NCBI RefSeq assembly: GCF_048564905.1
Contig: NC_132992.1
Coordinates: 31,668,501 to 31,732,500, forward strand
Origin: Vicugna pacos
Taxonomy: Eukaryota; Chordata; Mammalia; Artiodactyla; Camelidae
DNA: 64,000 nt
Direction of reading: 5' to 3'
In this document: positions 21,161-32,700 of the stretch, piece after piece
Layout of the letters: each line of letters begins with the position of its first letter
Position numbering within the stretch: position 1 is the first letter of the stretch
Position numbers and translations under genes: made by a program
The notes under the pieces: generated by a model
Database searches by the model: none
What the model saw: only the letters and a program-made list of their open reading frames with translations
Told to the model about the DNA's origin: nothing

Positions 21161-23300
21161 GTTGTTGTAATTTTCATTAACCTTCAGTATCAGGCCTGGA
21201 AATGCCAAGAGGCTCCTCTACAAGACCTCCTGGGTTCGAGACATAATCTTCTTTGTCTGTGTTATGTAGCAGCAACCCAGTTCCTCCTTGGCAATTGCTG
21301 TCAGTCACTCCAGGCTGTAGTGTAACCTGATTTTCTTTTTTTCGGTTGCAAGATATACATAACCCAAATGGTGACATGGCAGTCTCATCTCCCAACTGAA
21401 TGAAACCGTTGTTGTGCCCCCTGGTGAAAGCATTCCTCATTGTAGAGAAGAGGACCTCCAGACCAGCACAGCTCGGAGTCACAAGCACTGGAAAGAAAAC
21501 TCTTGCTAGTGGGTTACTGGTAACAATAGCGAGATGACCCGCACCCAGGGCCACTTCCTTGATGCCTGGACTCATGCATTCTGGTCACTGGGGGAGAAAA
21601 TGCCATGCAGTAGTCCCTGCTGTGAAGCACACACTGCATCTTGTAAGACAGAATCTCATCTTTTCACAGAGTGGTTTTCCCAGCTGGTGCTATGACTTAA
21701 TCAATGAGACATTCTACATTTAAACAGGCTGGACACTTCTGGGTGATAGGGTGTGTGGTAAGAAAAATAATTCCATGGGCATGTGCCCAGTGCTGTAATC
21801 TTTTCCTGTGAAAAGAGTTTCTTCCTTAGAAGAAATGCTGTGGGGAATATCTTGGTGAGGGTAGGCATTCTGTGAGCTTATAAGGATGATGCTGGCAGAG
21901 CATAATAAGCAAGGAGGACAAATCCATGTACAACTGTATGTGTCTAGCCCACTGAGAGCCAGTTTAAGCCATCTCCATTGTGAACGATGCCAGATGCAAT
22001 TGACCTGTCTGTCACCAGGTGTCTGGGGGGGGTCTCTCTGGGTTAAGATACCATATCAGGGGCTCGGGATTAATCTCTGGTTGACAGACTAGGCACTGAG
22101 CTGTGGCATAGCGAGGTCAAACTCGGTAAGGGGAAATCAGTGCTTTTGAGCTCATGCACAACTTCCATTCCTGCTGACAAGGCCTCTTTGTTCATGGGAT
22201 CATTGACAAGTGTCGGGGCAGCTGGGGGAAGATGCTGACACATCCACAGAGGGCATCATTCTGTCCATTATTAGGAGCTTCCACTATAGCCATTTTCTCT
22301 TGGTCAGCTTTCACACTGAACATACATATCGTGATGGTCTGCGCCCATTCTGAGAGGCCCATCCAGAAACGTCGTCCCTAGATTTCCTTGTCACTAGTCT
22401 TCTTATCGTGTCCCTTCCACGGCTCTTAACAGCCAGCGGAATCACCGGCAGCAGCCCTTGACTCACTGTGGAACAGTACTTCTGGCGTCTCTCAGTCCAG
22501 GTAACATGGAAAACCAAACTGTGCCCCCTGAGGATTTGGAGGGACTTTCCTCCACCTTCGTCCTTCAGTGGGGTGATAGCACTAGGTTTGTGTGTGGTAC
22601 CAATATAACGTGCAAATCCATGTGAAAAATAGGCTGGGCTTTTTTATTCCTTGGTTAACTGATCATAAGGAACTCCCCAGGAGACCATGGGCATGGTTAA
22701 GGGAGAAGGTTGGTGTTAAGGAATCTGAGGTACTTGCTGGCACAGCTCTCCTGGGCCTTCTGGGCCTGCCCGAGCCCAGTCTCTTACATCCTGTTTCCAC
22801 CTGATGATTGATTGTTGCTGGGCACGACCGACATCGCAGGTGTGTAGACAACACTTGGTTCGTGATGGAAGTTCCGGCTGCATGGTCCCCTGTTTTTTCC
22901 TAAGTTAGCCGTTAAGCCTTTACCAGGGTCAATTAACAAGTCAGAAGCTATTTCTCAAAAGGAGAATAGTTATTTAAAGAAAATGGCATGTATTCCTCCA
23001 AATAAGAGAGGACTATGCTGGGTTTTCCTAGTGGCCTTTCCCAAAGTCTCCATCCTATTTGCCATGGAAACTTAAGTATCATTGTTGGATTTGCTGGATC
23101 CCAGAGCAGAGTGGCAGAGCAGACTGCACTGAAGCGTTCCTTCCTCTGCACTTTTAAAGAATAGTCTGAGAAGGATCAGTGTTAACTCTTCCCTAGCTGC
23201 TTGGTAGACTGAGTCAATTGCTCTTGACTCTAGTTGTCTGACCCTGTTAGAGTTTCTGAGGCAGACCCAATATTAATTAACGTATTCCTTTTTTTCTTAA
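21160..23300 (-). mobile_element. ERVL-type endogenous retrovirus fossil (pol 3' part), reverse
   Basis: On the minus strand the part near 21,177-21,575 encodes text typical of the dUTPase-like domain that ends ERVL pol (GVTDSNCQGGTGLLLHN, EDYVSNPGG). More pol-derived sequence seems to lie to its right on the plus-strand map. The element is broken, with several breaks, no complete gene and no obvious LTR pair. It is an ancient class III fossil; the edges are approximate. Confidence 0.6.
21411..21429 (-). promoter_or_regulatory. CTCF-like core in reverse orientation
   Basis: The + strand reads GTGCCCCCTGGTGAAA; the reverse complement contains CACCAGGGGGCAC, a good CTCF core. It lies inside the retroviral fossil and points opposite to the V-promoter sites. 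It may be chance. Confidence 0.45.
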
Positions 23301-23638
23301 TTCAGCCAGAGTCAGTTTCGGTTGCTCACCAATAAGACCCTTGACTTATACACAGTGTCATTGCAGCATTAGGCAAATCAGAGGGGAAAAAATGCGGCTC
23401 ATGGATACAGTGTCAGAAGTGACTGTAAGAAACCTGAAAATGCTTCTCAGAGGTATTCTGTAAATACTGGGCTTCGGCGTTCTTACTTGAGTTTTTACCT
23501 GAATTAAGCTGTATCTGTTCTTACTCTAGTCTGGAATTGGAGTTCAATAAGGCAGAGAATAAAATAGCTTTGTGATGTCTTCCGAGTCAGCTCTGAACAC
23601 CCTGCCTTTCCACAGCGGATTCAATTAGGCAGCTGATG

Positions 23639-23662
23639 TTCCCACCACTAGGTGGCAGTGCC
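23639..23662 (+). promoter_or_regulatory. CTCF-like site upstream of TRAV17
   Basis: CCACTAGGTGGCAGTG (23645-23660) matches the CTCF core at every conserved position. It is about 210 bp 5' of the leader ATG. Confidence 0.8.
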
Positions 23663-23870
23663 TCTCGCTTCTCAGACTCGGTTTGAAATCAACCTGCTTG
23701 TAATGAAAGCAAAGGCTTGAGCTTCCTCTGATTGGCCAGGTAGGACACCTGAGACTCTGGGATCCACAAGGGCTGGACAGATACCCCCGGAAAGAAGAGC
23801 TAGACTGAGGAAGCTGGCTTCATTTTAGGCCCCAGAGCCGAGTCTTCTGTGATGCTGATAAGGAAGAAGA

Positions 23871-24387
23871 ATGGAGAAATTCCTGACAGTGTCTCTGGTG
23901 ATGCTGTGGCTTCAGCCGGCCAGTGAGTTGGGGCTCTTGGTGATGGGGAGAAGGTGACCAAAGTTCAGAGCCCACGAGACTGAGGGACAAAAATCTTCTT
24001 GTCAAGTGAGAAATGTACCCCCGAGTTATGGAAGGAAATGCAAACACTAGAGTGAAAAATACAGTGACTGACTCCTGGTCTCTGCTCTGAGCTTCTGCCC
24101 AGGGGTGAGCAGCCAGCAAGGAGACCAGAACCTTCCGGCCCTGATCGTCCAGGAGGGTGAAAATGCCATCCTGCACTGTAGCTGCAGCACTGCTATATCC
24201 AGCTCACACTGGTACAGGCAGGATCCAAGGAGAGGCTTTACGCATCTGATTTCGATACGTTCAAACGAGAAAGAGAAACCGAGTGGAAGACTACGAGCCA
24301 CGCTCCGCACCTCCGTCAGAAGCAGCTCCCTGCTCATCACCGCGTCCCAGGCTGCGGACGCTGCCACTTGCCTCTGTGCCACGGGTG
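23871..24387 (+). CDS. TRAV17: TRAV17 V gene, open frame, doubtful function
   Basis: Leader exon 23871-23922 (MEKFLTVSLVMLWLQPA), donor GTGAGT, V exon 24103-24387. The domain reads SSQQGDQNLPALIVQEGENA, CSCSTAISSSHWYRQDPRRG, HLISIRSNEKEKPSGRLRAT and SSSLLITASQAADAATCLC, clearly human TRAV17 (LIRSNEREKHSGRLRVT, SSSLLITASRAADTASYFC). The YFC motif has become CLC: Tyr102 is Cys, and an extra Cys also follows Cys23. The heptamer is CGCAGGG without the CAC start. The frame is fully open, but rearrangement and folding are both doubtful. Its place between TRAV16 and TRAV18 matches human. Confidence 0.86.
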
Positions 24388-24426
24388 CGCAGGGCTCAGT
24401 AGGCGTCTGCAGCCCCAGCACAACCC
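24388..24426 (+). other. degenerate RSS of TRAV17
   Basis: Heptamer CGCAGGG (24388-24394; A to G at 2 and T to G at 6), 23-bp spacer, nonamer GCACAACCC (24418-24426). Confidence 0.75.
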
Positions 24427-24569
24427 TGTCTCTCAGAAGCCCCGGCAGTGTGTAGAGTTGGTGGCTATGTCTCCCCACAGAGGAGAGTCTGCCGGCAGCT
24501 GGCAACACGAAAGGGAGGCTGTCTCAAATAACGGACGATTTTGGCAGCACCTTAGGCTGGGCTGGACTG

Positions 24570-24720
24570 GGGTAAAGGGCGTGAGATTTAGAGCAGGAGA
24601 CTGAAGGGCCAGGTTCGGCTCTGCCATCCTGCCTGTGTGACCTTAGGCACATCGTCAGGGCAGTAGCCTCGGTGTCCTCACTTTGAAGGGATGATTTGCC
24701 TGATGAGCTGCAAACCATTC
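24570..24720 (+). repeat. MIR SINE relic
   Basis: 'gagactgaagggccaggttcggctctgccatcctgcctgtgtgaccttaggcac' followed by 'cctcggtgtcctcactttgaagggatga' is the MIR core in sense orientation, well diverged. Confidence 0.75.
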
Positions 24721-24939
24721 AAACTCTGACGTCACCAGGTCACTCATGGAGGATGAGGAAGGACTTCTATTCGAGGGTCCCCTCTGTGGTTTGTGCAGCT
24801 CCCTCAAGACCTGGGTGGGGCTTTGAGGGCCTGACATTTGCATTTCTCTGTCTTGTATAAGAAGCATCAGTTTCACCCTGCGTTAGAATTAAAAACGCTC
24901 TTACTCTTTCAACTGAATGTTTCATTTTAGGTCAGAGGA

Positions 24940-25050
24940 GTGGAAACACTGTGTGATAACAGACAAAAGACCTGAATCTGACTCTGCCCTTGACTAGCTG
25001 TGTGATTTCCAAGCCTCAGGTTCTGTGTTAATGAAACAGGAATTTATCGG
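24940..25050 (+). repeat. MIR SINE relic
   Basis: 'aagacctgaatctgactctgcccttgactagctgtgtgatttcc' and 'cctcaggttctgtgttaatgaaa' match MIR. It is a second copy 220 bp from the first. Confidence 0.7.
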
Positions 25051-25312
25051 AAAGTCTTGAGTTTTCCCTCATGTAAGTGAGAATTGTATGTGCTCTACTC
25101 GCAAATCCTGAAATGTTTTCTTCAAAGTGGGTACTTCTAGTATCAAAAGCATAAGAGTTTCCCATCCATTTATTCTTGCTCCTGGTAAGAATAGTTTTTG
25201 TGATACTGTTTCGATGCTACTGAAAATGTATTTGTGGAGACAGCTAGGGCATTTGTACTTATGCGATGCTTGGTGAAAAAGATGGGGGAGGGAAAGGAGA
25301 GGGTGGAAAGAA

Positions 25313-25475
25313 CTGTAGTTCCCAAATACCAGACCTTAAACCACCACCATCACCTGTATCAGAATCACCTGGAGCACCTTGAAGCTCTGGGTTATTAGAA
25401 TCTATTCCAGCTTATCAGTCAGACTCTGATGCAATGATGGACTGTATTTTTAATAAACATCTGTATCACTTAGAG
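25313..25475. repeat. MER5A-like hAT DNA transposon relic
   Basis: 'tatcagaatcacctggagcacctt' in the expected place, with 'agttcccaaata' before and an 'agactctgatgcaatg' part after, resembles MER5A. It is diverged. Confidence 0.5.
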
Positions 25476-25794
25476 ATTGGTTTGATTTCATGTTACAAAA
25501 ACCTCAAATAATGTTTTCAACAAGGTGGAGTTTACTTTCCTTTCACATATAGAAGCTCTATCGTATGTGTTATATGAAGTCCAGGGTTGGTATGATGGCC
25601 TCATCATGTTATGAGGAATCAAGTGTCTTATTAGCTCACTGTCTCTTGTCCTTAAAGTGTCACTTTTGGTCTTGCCCTTTGCAGATCCTTCCACTTTATA
25701 CACCTTCCAGGAAGTAAGAAAGAGAAAGTTAAGGGGCATATGGTTACGAGGGAGTGGCTGAGTCAATCATTTCCAGAAACTCCATCCAACCACT

Positions 25795-26400
25795 TCTTCT
25801 TTTTTTTAAACACCTGTATTGTGGTGTGGTTCCCGTACAGTAAGCTACACATATTGGAGATGTACAATTTGGTGAATTTTGATAGATGTATACACCTATG
25901 AACTCACCACCACAGTCAAGATAGCTAACATTTCCATCACTCCCTAACAGGTGCAAATTTTGAATTCCCAGTTTAGCCCTTCCACTCCCTTTACTCCCTG
26001 GTAACCATAAGTTTGTTCTCTGTGTTAGTGAGTCTGTTTCTGTTTTGTAAATAAAGCTCATTTGTATCATTTTTAGATTTCACATGAAAGTGATAGCATA
26101 TGATATTTGTCTTTCTCTGTCTGACTTATTTCACTTAGTATGATAATCTCTAGGTCCATCCATGTTGTTGCAAATGGCATTATTTCATTCTTTTTTTTTA
26201 CAGCTGAGTAATATTCCATAATATACCACTTCTTCTTTATCCAGTCATCTGTCAATGGATGTTGCTTTACGTCTTGGCCAGTGTAAATAGTGCTGCTATG
26301 AACATTGGGGTGCATGTATCTTTTTTAAATTAGAGTTTTCTCTGGATATATGCCCAGCAGTGGGATGGTTGGATCATACAGTAATTCTATTCATAGATAC
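25795..26400 (-). repeat. L1 LINE 3' fragment, reverse
   Basis: Antisense L1 tail: 'gtgaattttgatagatgtata', then GGTCCATCCATGTTGTTGCA, GCTGAGTAATATTCCATAAT and TCTGGATATATGCCCAGCAG. The order fits a 5'-truncated L1. Confidence 0.82.
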
Positions 26401-26449
26401 TCATTTTTGAAACACTATATCCACTCTACCTTCCAGTCCTGTTGAGTTT

Positions 26450-27180
26450 GCCTCCTAGAAGTCTTATGAAAGATGTCACAACCCCCACAACCCAGTTCTC
26501 CTCCTCAATCCTAATTAAAACTCCATCCTAATTCCTTGCTCCCCAGAACACTTGACACTCCCCATCACTCTGTAGTGTTGTCCTTTGTACTGTAGCGAGA
26601 GTAATCTTGTCAGAGTGCAAATTTGACCATGTTAATTACCTGCATGCCCATTTGCTCTTAGAAGAAAGGAAAACTTCATCATGTGGCTACAAACCTTGTA
26701 TAATTTAAGGTCTTGCTACCGCTCCAACCTCTTTTCATAAGGTTCTCCTAATCTCTCTCTCTCTTTGTCACTGCCTCTCTCTCTTCTCAATAATGCTGGT
26801 ATTATTTAAGTTTCTTAAAAACACCTTTTTCTTCCTATATGACCCCTTCAAAGCAATTTTAGGTGATTTTCTACTCTTTTCCTTTTCCTAAAATTCTCCC
26901 CCCCCCCCCGCTTCAAAAGAGGGAAAAACAGTAAATGTCTTATTACTCATTCTTGTGTATCTGCCCAAGACTCAGTAGCTGAACGAAGCTCAGTGGGCAT
27001 TTTAGAATCACAGACCTCCGCCTTTTCAAATGTTCAGCTTATCTCTTATTTCTTTGATTATTTGATTGACATCTATTTTCACTGCTACTCCGTGGGCTCC
27101 TTAATGTCAGGGTCCGTATCTGTTCTCACCACTGAACACTCAGCATCAAAGTATCTTAGGCATTAGGATCACCCACTTTC
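26450..27180 (-). repeat. L2 LINE relic, reverse
   Basis: 'agtgcaaatttgaccatgttaattacctgc', 'aaacttcatcatgtggctacaaaccttgtataatttaaggtcttgc' and 'ctccgtgggctccttaatgtcagggtccgtatctg' follow the antisense L2 3' half in order. Confidence 0.65.
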
Positions 27181-27297
27181 CTTCTTCCTTTCTATCTAGT
27201 AACATACTCTATTTAAGCCTCCTCAAGAAGCTATGATAATATTTAGTGGAAAAAAAGAAGTCTGTGGAGGTTTATGGATAAATTCTTGGGGCCATAG

Positions 27298-27518
27298 CAG
27301 GGATTGGCAAAGCACAGACCACAGGGCAAAGCCACTTGCCACCTGTGCTTGTAAATAAAGTTTTATTGGAAAACAATCCTGTCCATTTATTTATGCATTG
27401 ACTGGATGCTTTGTGCTATAACAGCATAGTTGAGTAGTTGAAACGGACACTACATGACTTCAAAACCTGAACTGTTTACTATCGGACCCTCTACAGAACA
27501 AAGTTTGCCAACTCCTGG
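27298..27518. repeat. Non-autonomous hAT-type DNA transposon relic
   Basis: Ends CAGGGATTGGCAAA... and ...TTTGCCAACTCCTG form imperfect terminal inverted repeats. Inside is 'tgtaaataaagttttattggaaaacaat', a hallmark of a common mammalian hAT-derived element. Length is about 220 bp. Confidence 0.7.
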
Positions 27519-27519
27519 C

Positions 27520-29180
27520 GTGTAGGAATTACATGAGAATTTTAAGATGCGTAGTTTTTTTGTTTGGTGACAACAAAATAAATGAACAAAGGCATATTTC
27601 TCATCATCTGTACGGCCAACTTAGAGTACTGCCCTTGGTTTTGATGCTTTTGTGTTCTCTGTCACTGTTTTCAAATTAAAGACAAAAGGAATAAGAGCAC
27701 TTTACAAATAAGAGCATCACTGTCATTTAAGTGGATAAAACTGTTCAGAAGATTTGGCTCATGATAAGGCTCATGGTACTACAGGCAGGCCAACTTTCCA
27801 AAGCCCTACGCCACCACGGTACTCCCGGGCTTCCATTGGAAGGGATGTGTCATTAACATTCATTGTTCAAATGTATCAACATGTAATTCAGTGGATGTAA
27901 GAGTCGTAGTAAATGCATAATATTTGTTTTCAGCACTGACTTTCGGTGCTTTATTAAGTAATACAGTTGTATAAAAAGATATTTTTAATGGAAGTAAAAA
28001 TACTAGAAATCACTAACCAGACAATTGTAGGTTAAGCTCCAAATCATTTCGATCAACTGAATTATTGGATTACACTCACTGATACACTTCTTCTAATGAG
28101 CCCACACCAGTTTCTTTAGTTTCAGAAAAAGATCATGCCTCACATTAATGTTTTAATTTGATTTTTATTGATTTTATGTTTTGCTGGCATTTTTTTGTTT
28201 GGTTAGACGATTGAGTAAGACCTGTGAACCTAAGAAATTTGTACTTGACTTCAGTTTTGTATATATTAAGGCTCGTGTGAGAGGGGTCCCTTGTATGACG
28301 GTCTCTACCTTACTTAGTTTTGAGAAATACTGAGTTCCCTGTTATTCAGACCCTAGATATGCCCCTTGAAGAAGCTGGCTATATACCAGGGGCTTAAGAC
28401 ATTTGTTTACACAGACGTTACACTTCATAAAAAGATAATGGTCCCCACCATACACACCCACTCTTTCATTGGTTCATTTTCTTCAGATATTTTTGAGCAT
28501 CCGCTATGAACCAAGATTCTGTGTCTTTTGAGAAGCTGGCTGCTGAGTCTAACAAGATTAGTTCCTGATTTCAGGAGCGCCAAGCCTAGTCTGGAAAACA
28601 GCACACAAATGATGCTGATATGCTGTAGAAATGACAGAGAGAGATATGTACACAGAGTATGGTGGGAAAGGAGGGGGGCACCAACTCAGCCTGAAGAACC
28701 GGATGAGCAGTTTCACGTGGACGCGGCAAGTACACTGGCTCTTAAAGAATAAACAGACGTTGCCTAGGCAAAGGCAGGGGCAGAGGGAGAACGTTCTGAG
28801 CAGAGGGGCTCATGCCCTGGCTCCAGGGAACCAGTGAGGGAATGTGTCAGGAAGAGATCTCAGGTTGCGCTCTTTTTTCACTCGCTCTACACCCTAAGAT
28901 GCCTGAAATTAGCCTAATACCCGGTGTAAACAGACCTCAGATACTGGGGCTGGAGAGCTTTAAGGGAACCACGTTGCCTTGCATCTTAGAGCCAGAGGAA
29001 TGCCCTGCTGTTTCAGCATCAGTCACCACTGTGAAGTTTACAGAAGCTGTTTGGTGCTTCCTTCCTGGAGCTCTACCCGTCACAGCAGATACCTACTTCC
29101 CTTTTATGAACTCAGCTTAAGCTCCACTCCAGGGTAAGTACCAAGTTCAGAGGTAAAGCAGGCTGCAGGGACAGAGGGGA
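27520..29180. other. intergenic, no gene recognised
   Basis: Single-copy-looking sequence. 28,465-28,530 has a weak L2-like 3' phrase. Open frames at 28,528-29,120 carry no leader, V framework or RSS. Confidence 0.35.
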
Positions 29181-29200
29181 AACCACAAGAGGGCGCTCTC
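29181..29200 (+). promoter_or_regulatory. CTCF-like site upstream of first TRAV18
   Basis: AACCACAAGAGGGCGCTCTC contains a near-ideal CTCF core, about 210 bp 5' of the leader ATG. Confidence 0.8.
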
Positions 29201-29405
29201 CCTTCCCTTGGTGCTTTGACACGAAGTCAATTTCCCTGTCTGAGCACAGCTCTCTTTTTCACAGCCTGTGGCATGATCTTGTAGAGCAGTTTGTCTTACT
29301 TAACACATGAGCCAAGATTTTCTAGAAGATTCCACCAAAGGATCAAGAAACTAGTGGAATAGTTCTCCCAGCTTTAGTGAACCTTCCGCTGCTTCACTGC
29401 AAGCC

Positions 29406-29936
29406 ATGCTCTCTGCTTCCTGCTCAGGACTTGTGATCTTGTTGATACTGAGTGAGTAGCATTTATTTAAAATTTCTAAGATGTTCTGTTCCTTGGTTTT
29501 AGGGTGATGTCTAACACCCAGCAAGCTGGAGACTTCCCCTCTTGCATTGCCAGCATAACCGAGTCTTTTGTGTTGTTGTTGTTGTTAGGAGGGACCAGTG
29601 GAGACATAGTCAATATAACACAGTCTTTAATTTTTTTTTTAAAGGAGGGACCAGTGGAGACACGGTGACCCAGACAGAAGACCCTGTTATCCTCCCCGAG
29701 GGAGCATTTCTGACTCTGAATTGCACTTACGAGACTAGCTATTCAGATTTCCTTTTCTGGTATGTCCAGTATCTAAACAAAGGGCCTGAGCTCCTCCTGA
29801 AAAGCTCATCAGAAAATCAGAAGGTGGTCCGTGGAGGTTTTCAGGCCACTCTTGTCAAGAGTGACAGGACCTTCCACCTGCAGAAACCGTCCGTGCAGAT
29901 GTCAGACTCGGCCGTGTACTACTGTGCTCTGAACGA
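29406..29936 (+). CDS. TRAV18: TRAV18 gene copy A, functional-looking, duplicated acceptor
   Basis: Leader exon 29406-29451 (MLSASCSGLVILLIL) is almost the human TRAV18 leader. V exon 29645-29936 gives [68 protein letters not shown] and SDSAVYYCALND. All framework residues are present and the RSS is perfect at the heptamer. The intron 3' end is odd: the acceptor and the first 18 exon bases occur twice, at 29589 and 29645. Only the second acceptor keeps the frame; using the first leads to TGA at 29666-29668. Copy A is closer to human TRAV18 than copies B and C are. Confidence 0.92.
29552..29662 (+). repeat. Tandem duplication of the TRAV18-A 3' splice site
   Basis: Two copies of about 55-60 bp: (pyrimidine tract)-AG-GAGGGACCAGTGGAGACA at 29,552-29,606 and 29,612-29,662. 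The exon part (18 bases) is identical. The intron part has diverged: the first tract is TTG-repeat rich, the second has T10 before AAAG. The exon-start offset is 56 bp, so the two acceptors give different frames. Confidence 0.88.
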
Positions 29937-29975
29937 CACAGTGAGAGGGGCTGCAGGGGGAGCTGAGCACAAACC
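29937..29975 (+). other. RSS of TRAV18 copy A
   Basis: Heptamer CACAGTG (29937-29943), 23-bp spacer, nonamer GCACAAACC (29967-29975). The RSS is the same, base for base, as in copies B and C. Confidence 0.93.
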
Positions 29976-32214
29976 CGGAGGCACAGGTGGGGTCTGGCTG
30001 TGGGTGGCCCTGGGAGGGGCTGTTATTTCCTCTCTCCAGTGTTCTGTGTGCTGGAGGCAGCCTCAGTGTCCTGCCAGCTGTGACGCTCAGAGCCAGGAAC
30101 CTTGGAAAGCTCGGATTGCTCTACAGAGAGGAACTGGGGGAAGAACAGTATAAGGAGGAATCTAAGAGCTCTTCTCCAGAAATGCCTGTTTCAGTCCAGC
30201 CTGTTTCCCCCAGATGGCACAGAATTCCTGGGAGGTGACAGTGTCAGTGACAGCTGGGTTGGTATGTGCTGAAATATTCCACAACCTGCTAATGAAAGTT
30301 CCCAGGGCACATAGCTCACGGACCAATTGTATGACAATGTAACAGTAATAGCAAGAAGCCCCGGGGATCAGGAAGAGAGCAGAGGGATGTTGGACATCAC
30401 ACACACTCAACACATTGAAGTCACTGTTCTATGGAGCTGGAGAGCTGGAGAGGAAGGAGGAGGACAGAGGAAAGGAGAAGGGAGGGGAGAGCAAGGACAA
30501 ACTCATAAGTAAAATGGTTTTTACTTGAATTTGATGTTTTTTTCTCAAGACATCCCACACTTCCTCTACTTGGCCTGACAGAATCAGCACAGGTAGAGGT
30601 GCCCGCTGGCAAGCACGAGGGAGAACTGAACTCTGAGTAGCTGGTTGACACTCCGGAGGGACAGCTCCTCCTGTCAAGCTCTAAGGAAGGCTGAGAGTCA
30701 GATGTTCTAGTCACAGGGATGCCCAGCATCCTTGTAAAATGAAGGTAATTCGTGTGGCCCTAGAGAAACCAACAGCATTGTGACTGGGGAGATCCTTTCA
30801 ATGTGAGAGAGTTCTATCTGGAGCAGGGTTGCAAAAGCAAAGGTCGTGGGTGCCAAGAACAGAGTGAAAATGATTGTGGTTGTCCAAGCTCCTTTTTTTT
30901 AAAAATTTGCAAACCCTAAGCGATACTGGGTCTCCATTCCAGGGATATAAAGGAAACTGTTGTTATAAAATCAAGCCCTCTCCCAAGGAGAGGGTCGAGA
31001 AAGCTTAACAAAGACTGCAGCTTATTCCCTGAGCCCCATCTGAGGCAGGCTGCAAGCTCAGCAGACATAGACAGGCAGGTACACAGAAGCTGTGGTAAAG
31101 GGAGCTTCTGGGGAGGGGGCTGGGGACACGAACTTGTCGCCACCAGCAGGACAGGTGAGGGCTATTCCAGCCCCTGAGAGTAAGGCAATGGACCGGGCCC
31201 ACCAGCTCCAGCCCTGCTACTTCTTCACAATTCTTCCTCTTTAGGGGCTCCCCCAAATTAGTGAGCCTCATACTCCACGACTGACAGTCTTGGTCTTGCG
31301 CATGGTATCTCTGCTGCAAAGTTCTTCCAAAGTATTGCCGGGTAGAGTTTGATTTAAACTACAGCAAAGTTCTAAAAACTTTAAAAGAGAGATACATAGA
31401 TAAAAAGCTACGGCTCACTCCAGGTTCCTGAGTCACTTAGGTTACACAACTTCTAATATGGATGCCAACAACTGTGTTTTTTTAAAAGAAGGAATGTATC
31501 TTAAAGAAGGAATGAAAGTAAACATTAGGTACGAACCTCCCCCCATCCTGCTTCGCTTCACTACATGTATCAGTTGCCTTTTCTCTGTCCTCAGTGCTTC
31601 CTGTTCACCACCTACATCCTCTGCTGTGTTTGCCCTCATTCCCACCTTCTTCCAGACACTGTGATTCATATTCAGCAGTCTAGTGCCCTGACATGTCATC
31701 TTTAAAAGCCATTCCACTTGATTTCAGTAAAAGAGCCCCTTTTTGATGAAAAGCGAAACTTCCCCTCAGAGTCAGATGTCCTTGGAGGTGAAGAGTCAGT
31801 GTCAAATCTGTGCTCTCCTCTGAGATGGGGTGGAAGCCCCTCGGTTCACACCATCGTCCTTCTGTGACTCCATCGTCCTCAGCATTTCCAAATGGAGAGA
31901 CAAGATTAGCTGCACTCAAACTTGCAACTCAATCAAACAACTTCCTGGAGAAGTAGCATCAGTTTTGTCTCTGGTTTACCCCATATAAGAAGGCACTGCT
32001 CTGTAGATGCAGCCACCAGTTACAGGAGGTACAAAGGACGGGGAACTCAGCAAACTCATCAGAAATGTGCAATGAGCCAAGTCCATAGTGCGGAAAACTC
32101 TACAGGACAAAACTGATCATTTTTCAACTATAAGCGCAAGGAATAAATGGGAGTGAGGGGCCCATAGACATGAAGAGGCTTAAGTAGCTTATCAGTCATT
32201 CACCGTATGTGGCC

Positions 32215-32560
32215 TGTAGGTGGATGTGAATCAAATAAACGAAGATTATTGACATTTGAATATGTTGGATAATGGATAATATTAAGGAATTCATATTACA
32301 TTTGAGTGTGATGATAGCTGTGTTTTGAAAAATGAACACTTAGAGATATACCCTAAAATAACCAATGAGAAAATAACATGCTAGCTGGGATTTTTAAAAA
32401 TGTGTGATGAGGAAGTGTAGGTTGGGTATAAATGATACAATCCAACATGAATTATTAATTACTGCAACTGGACAGTGAGTTCCAGGGCCTTCACTGTTCT
32501 GTCCTGTACACTTTTTGTAGACACTTGAAATTATCTTTAATAAAAGTGAACAGTTGAAAT
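32215..32560 (+). repeat. L1 3' end inside TRAV18 unit 1
   Basis: 'ttggataatggataatattaaggaatt' to 'ctttttgtagacacttgaaattatctttaataaaa' is the sense 3' end of an old L1. The matching copy is at 36,555-36,900, so the insertion came before the unit duplicated. Confidence 0.65.
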
Positions 32561-32700
32561 TGGCTAGATTCCACCCTGGCTTCTGCGCTGCAGCGGGACT
32601 TTGGAAGCATCTCTGACTGTCTGTGCCTCAGCTTCCTGGTGTGCACAGTGGTCATAACAGGACCTAACTCGTGGAGGTATGAATAAAACAAAAGAAAATG
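32560..32700 (+). repeat. MIR-like relic in unit 1
   Basis: 'ctgtctgtgcctcagcttcctggtgtgcacagtggtcataa' is MIR-like. It is also present in unit 2 at about 36,905-37,045. Confidence 0.5.

Noticed and set aside
24727-24734. Perfect CRE palindrome TGACGTCA 3' of TRAV17
   Set aside because: It sits in or beside a MIR relic, away from any promoter. One 8-mer is weak evidence.
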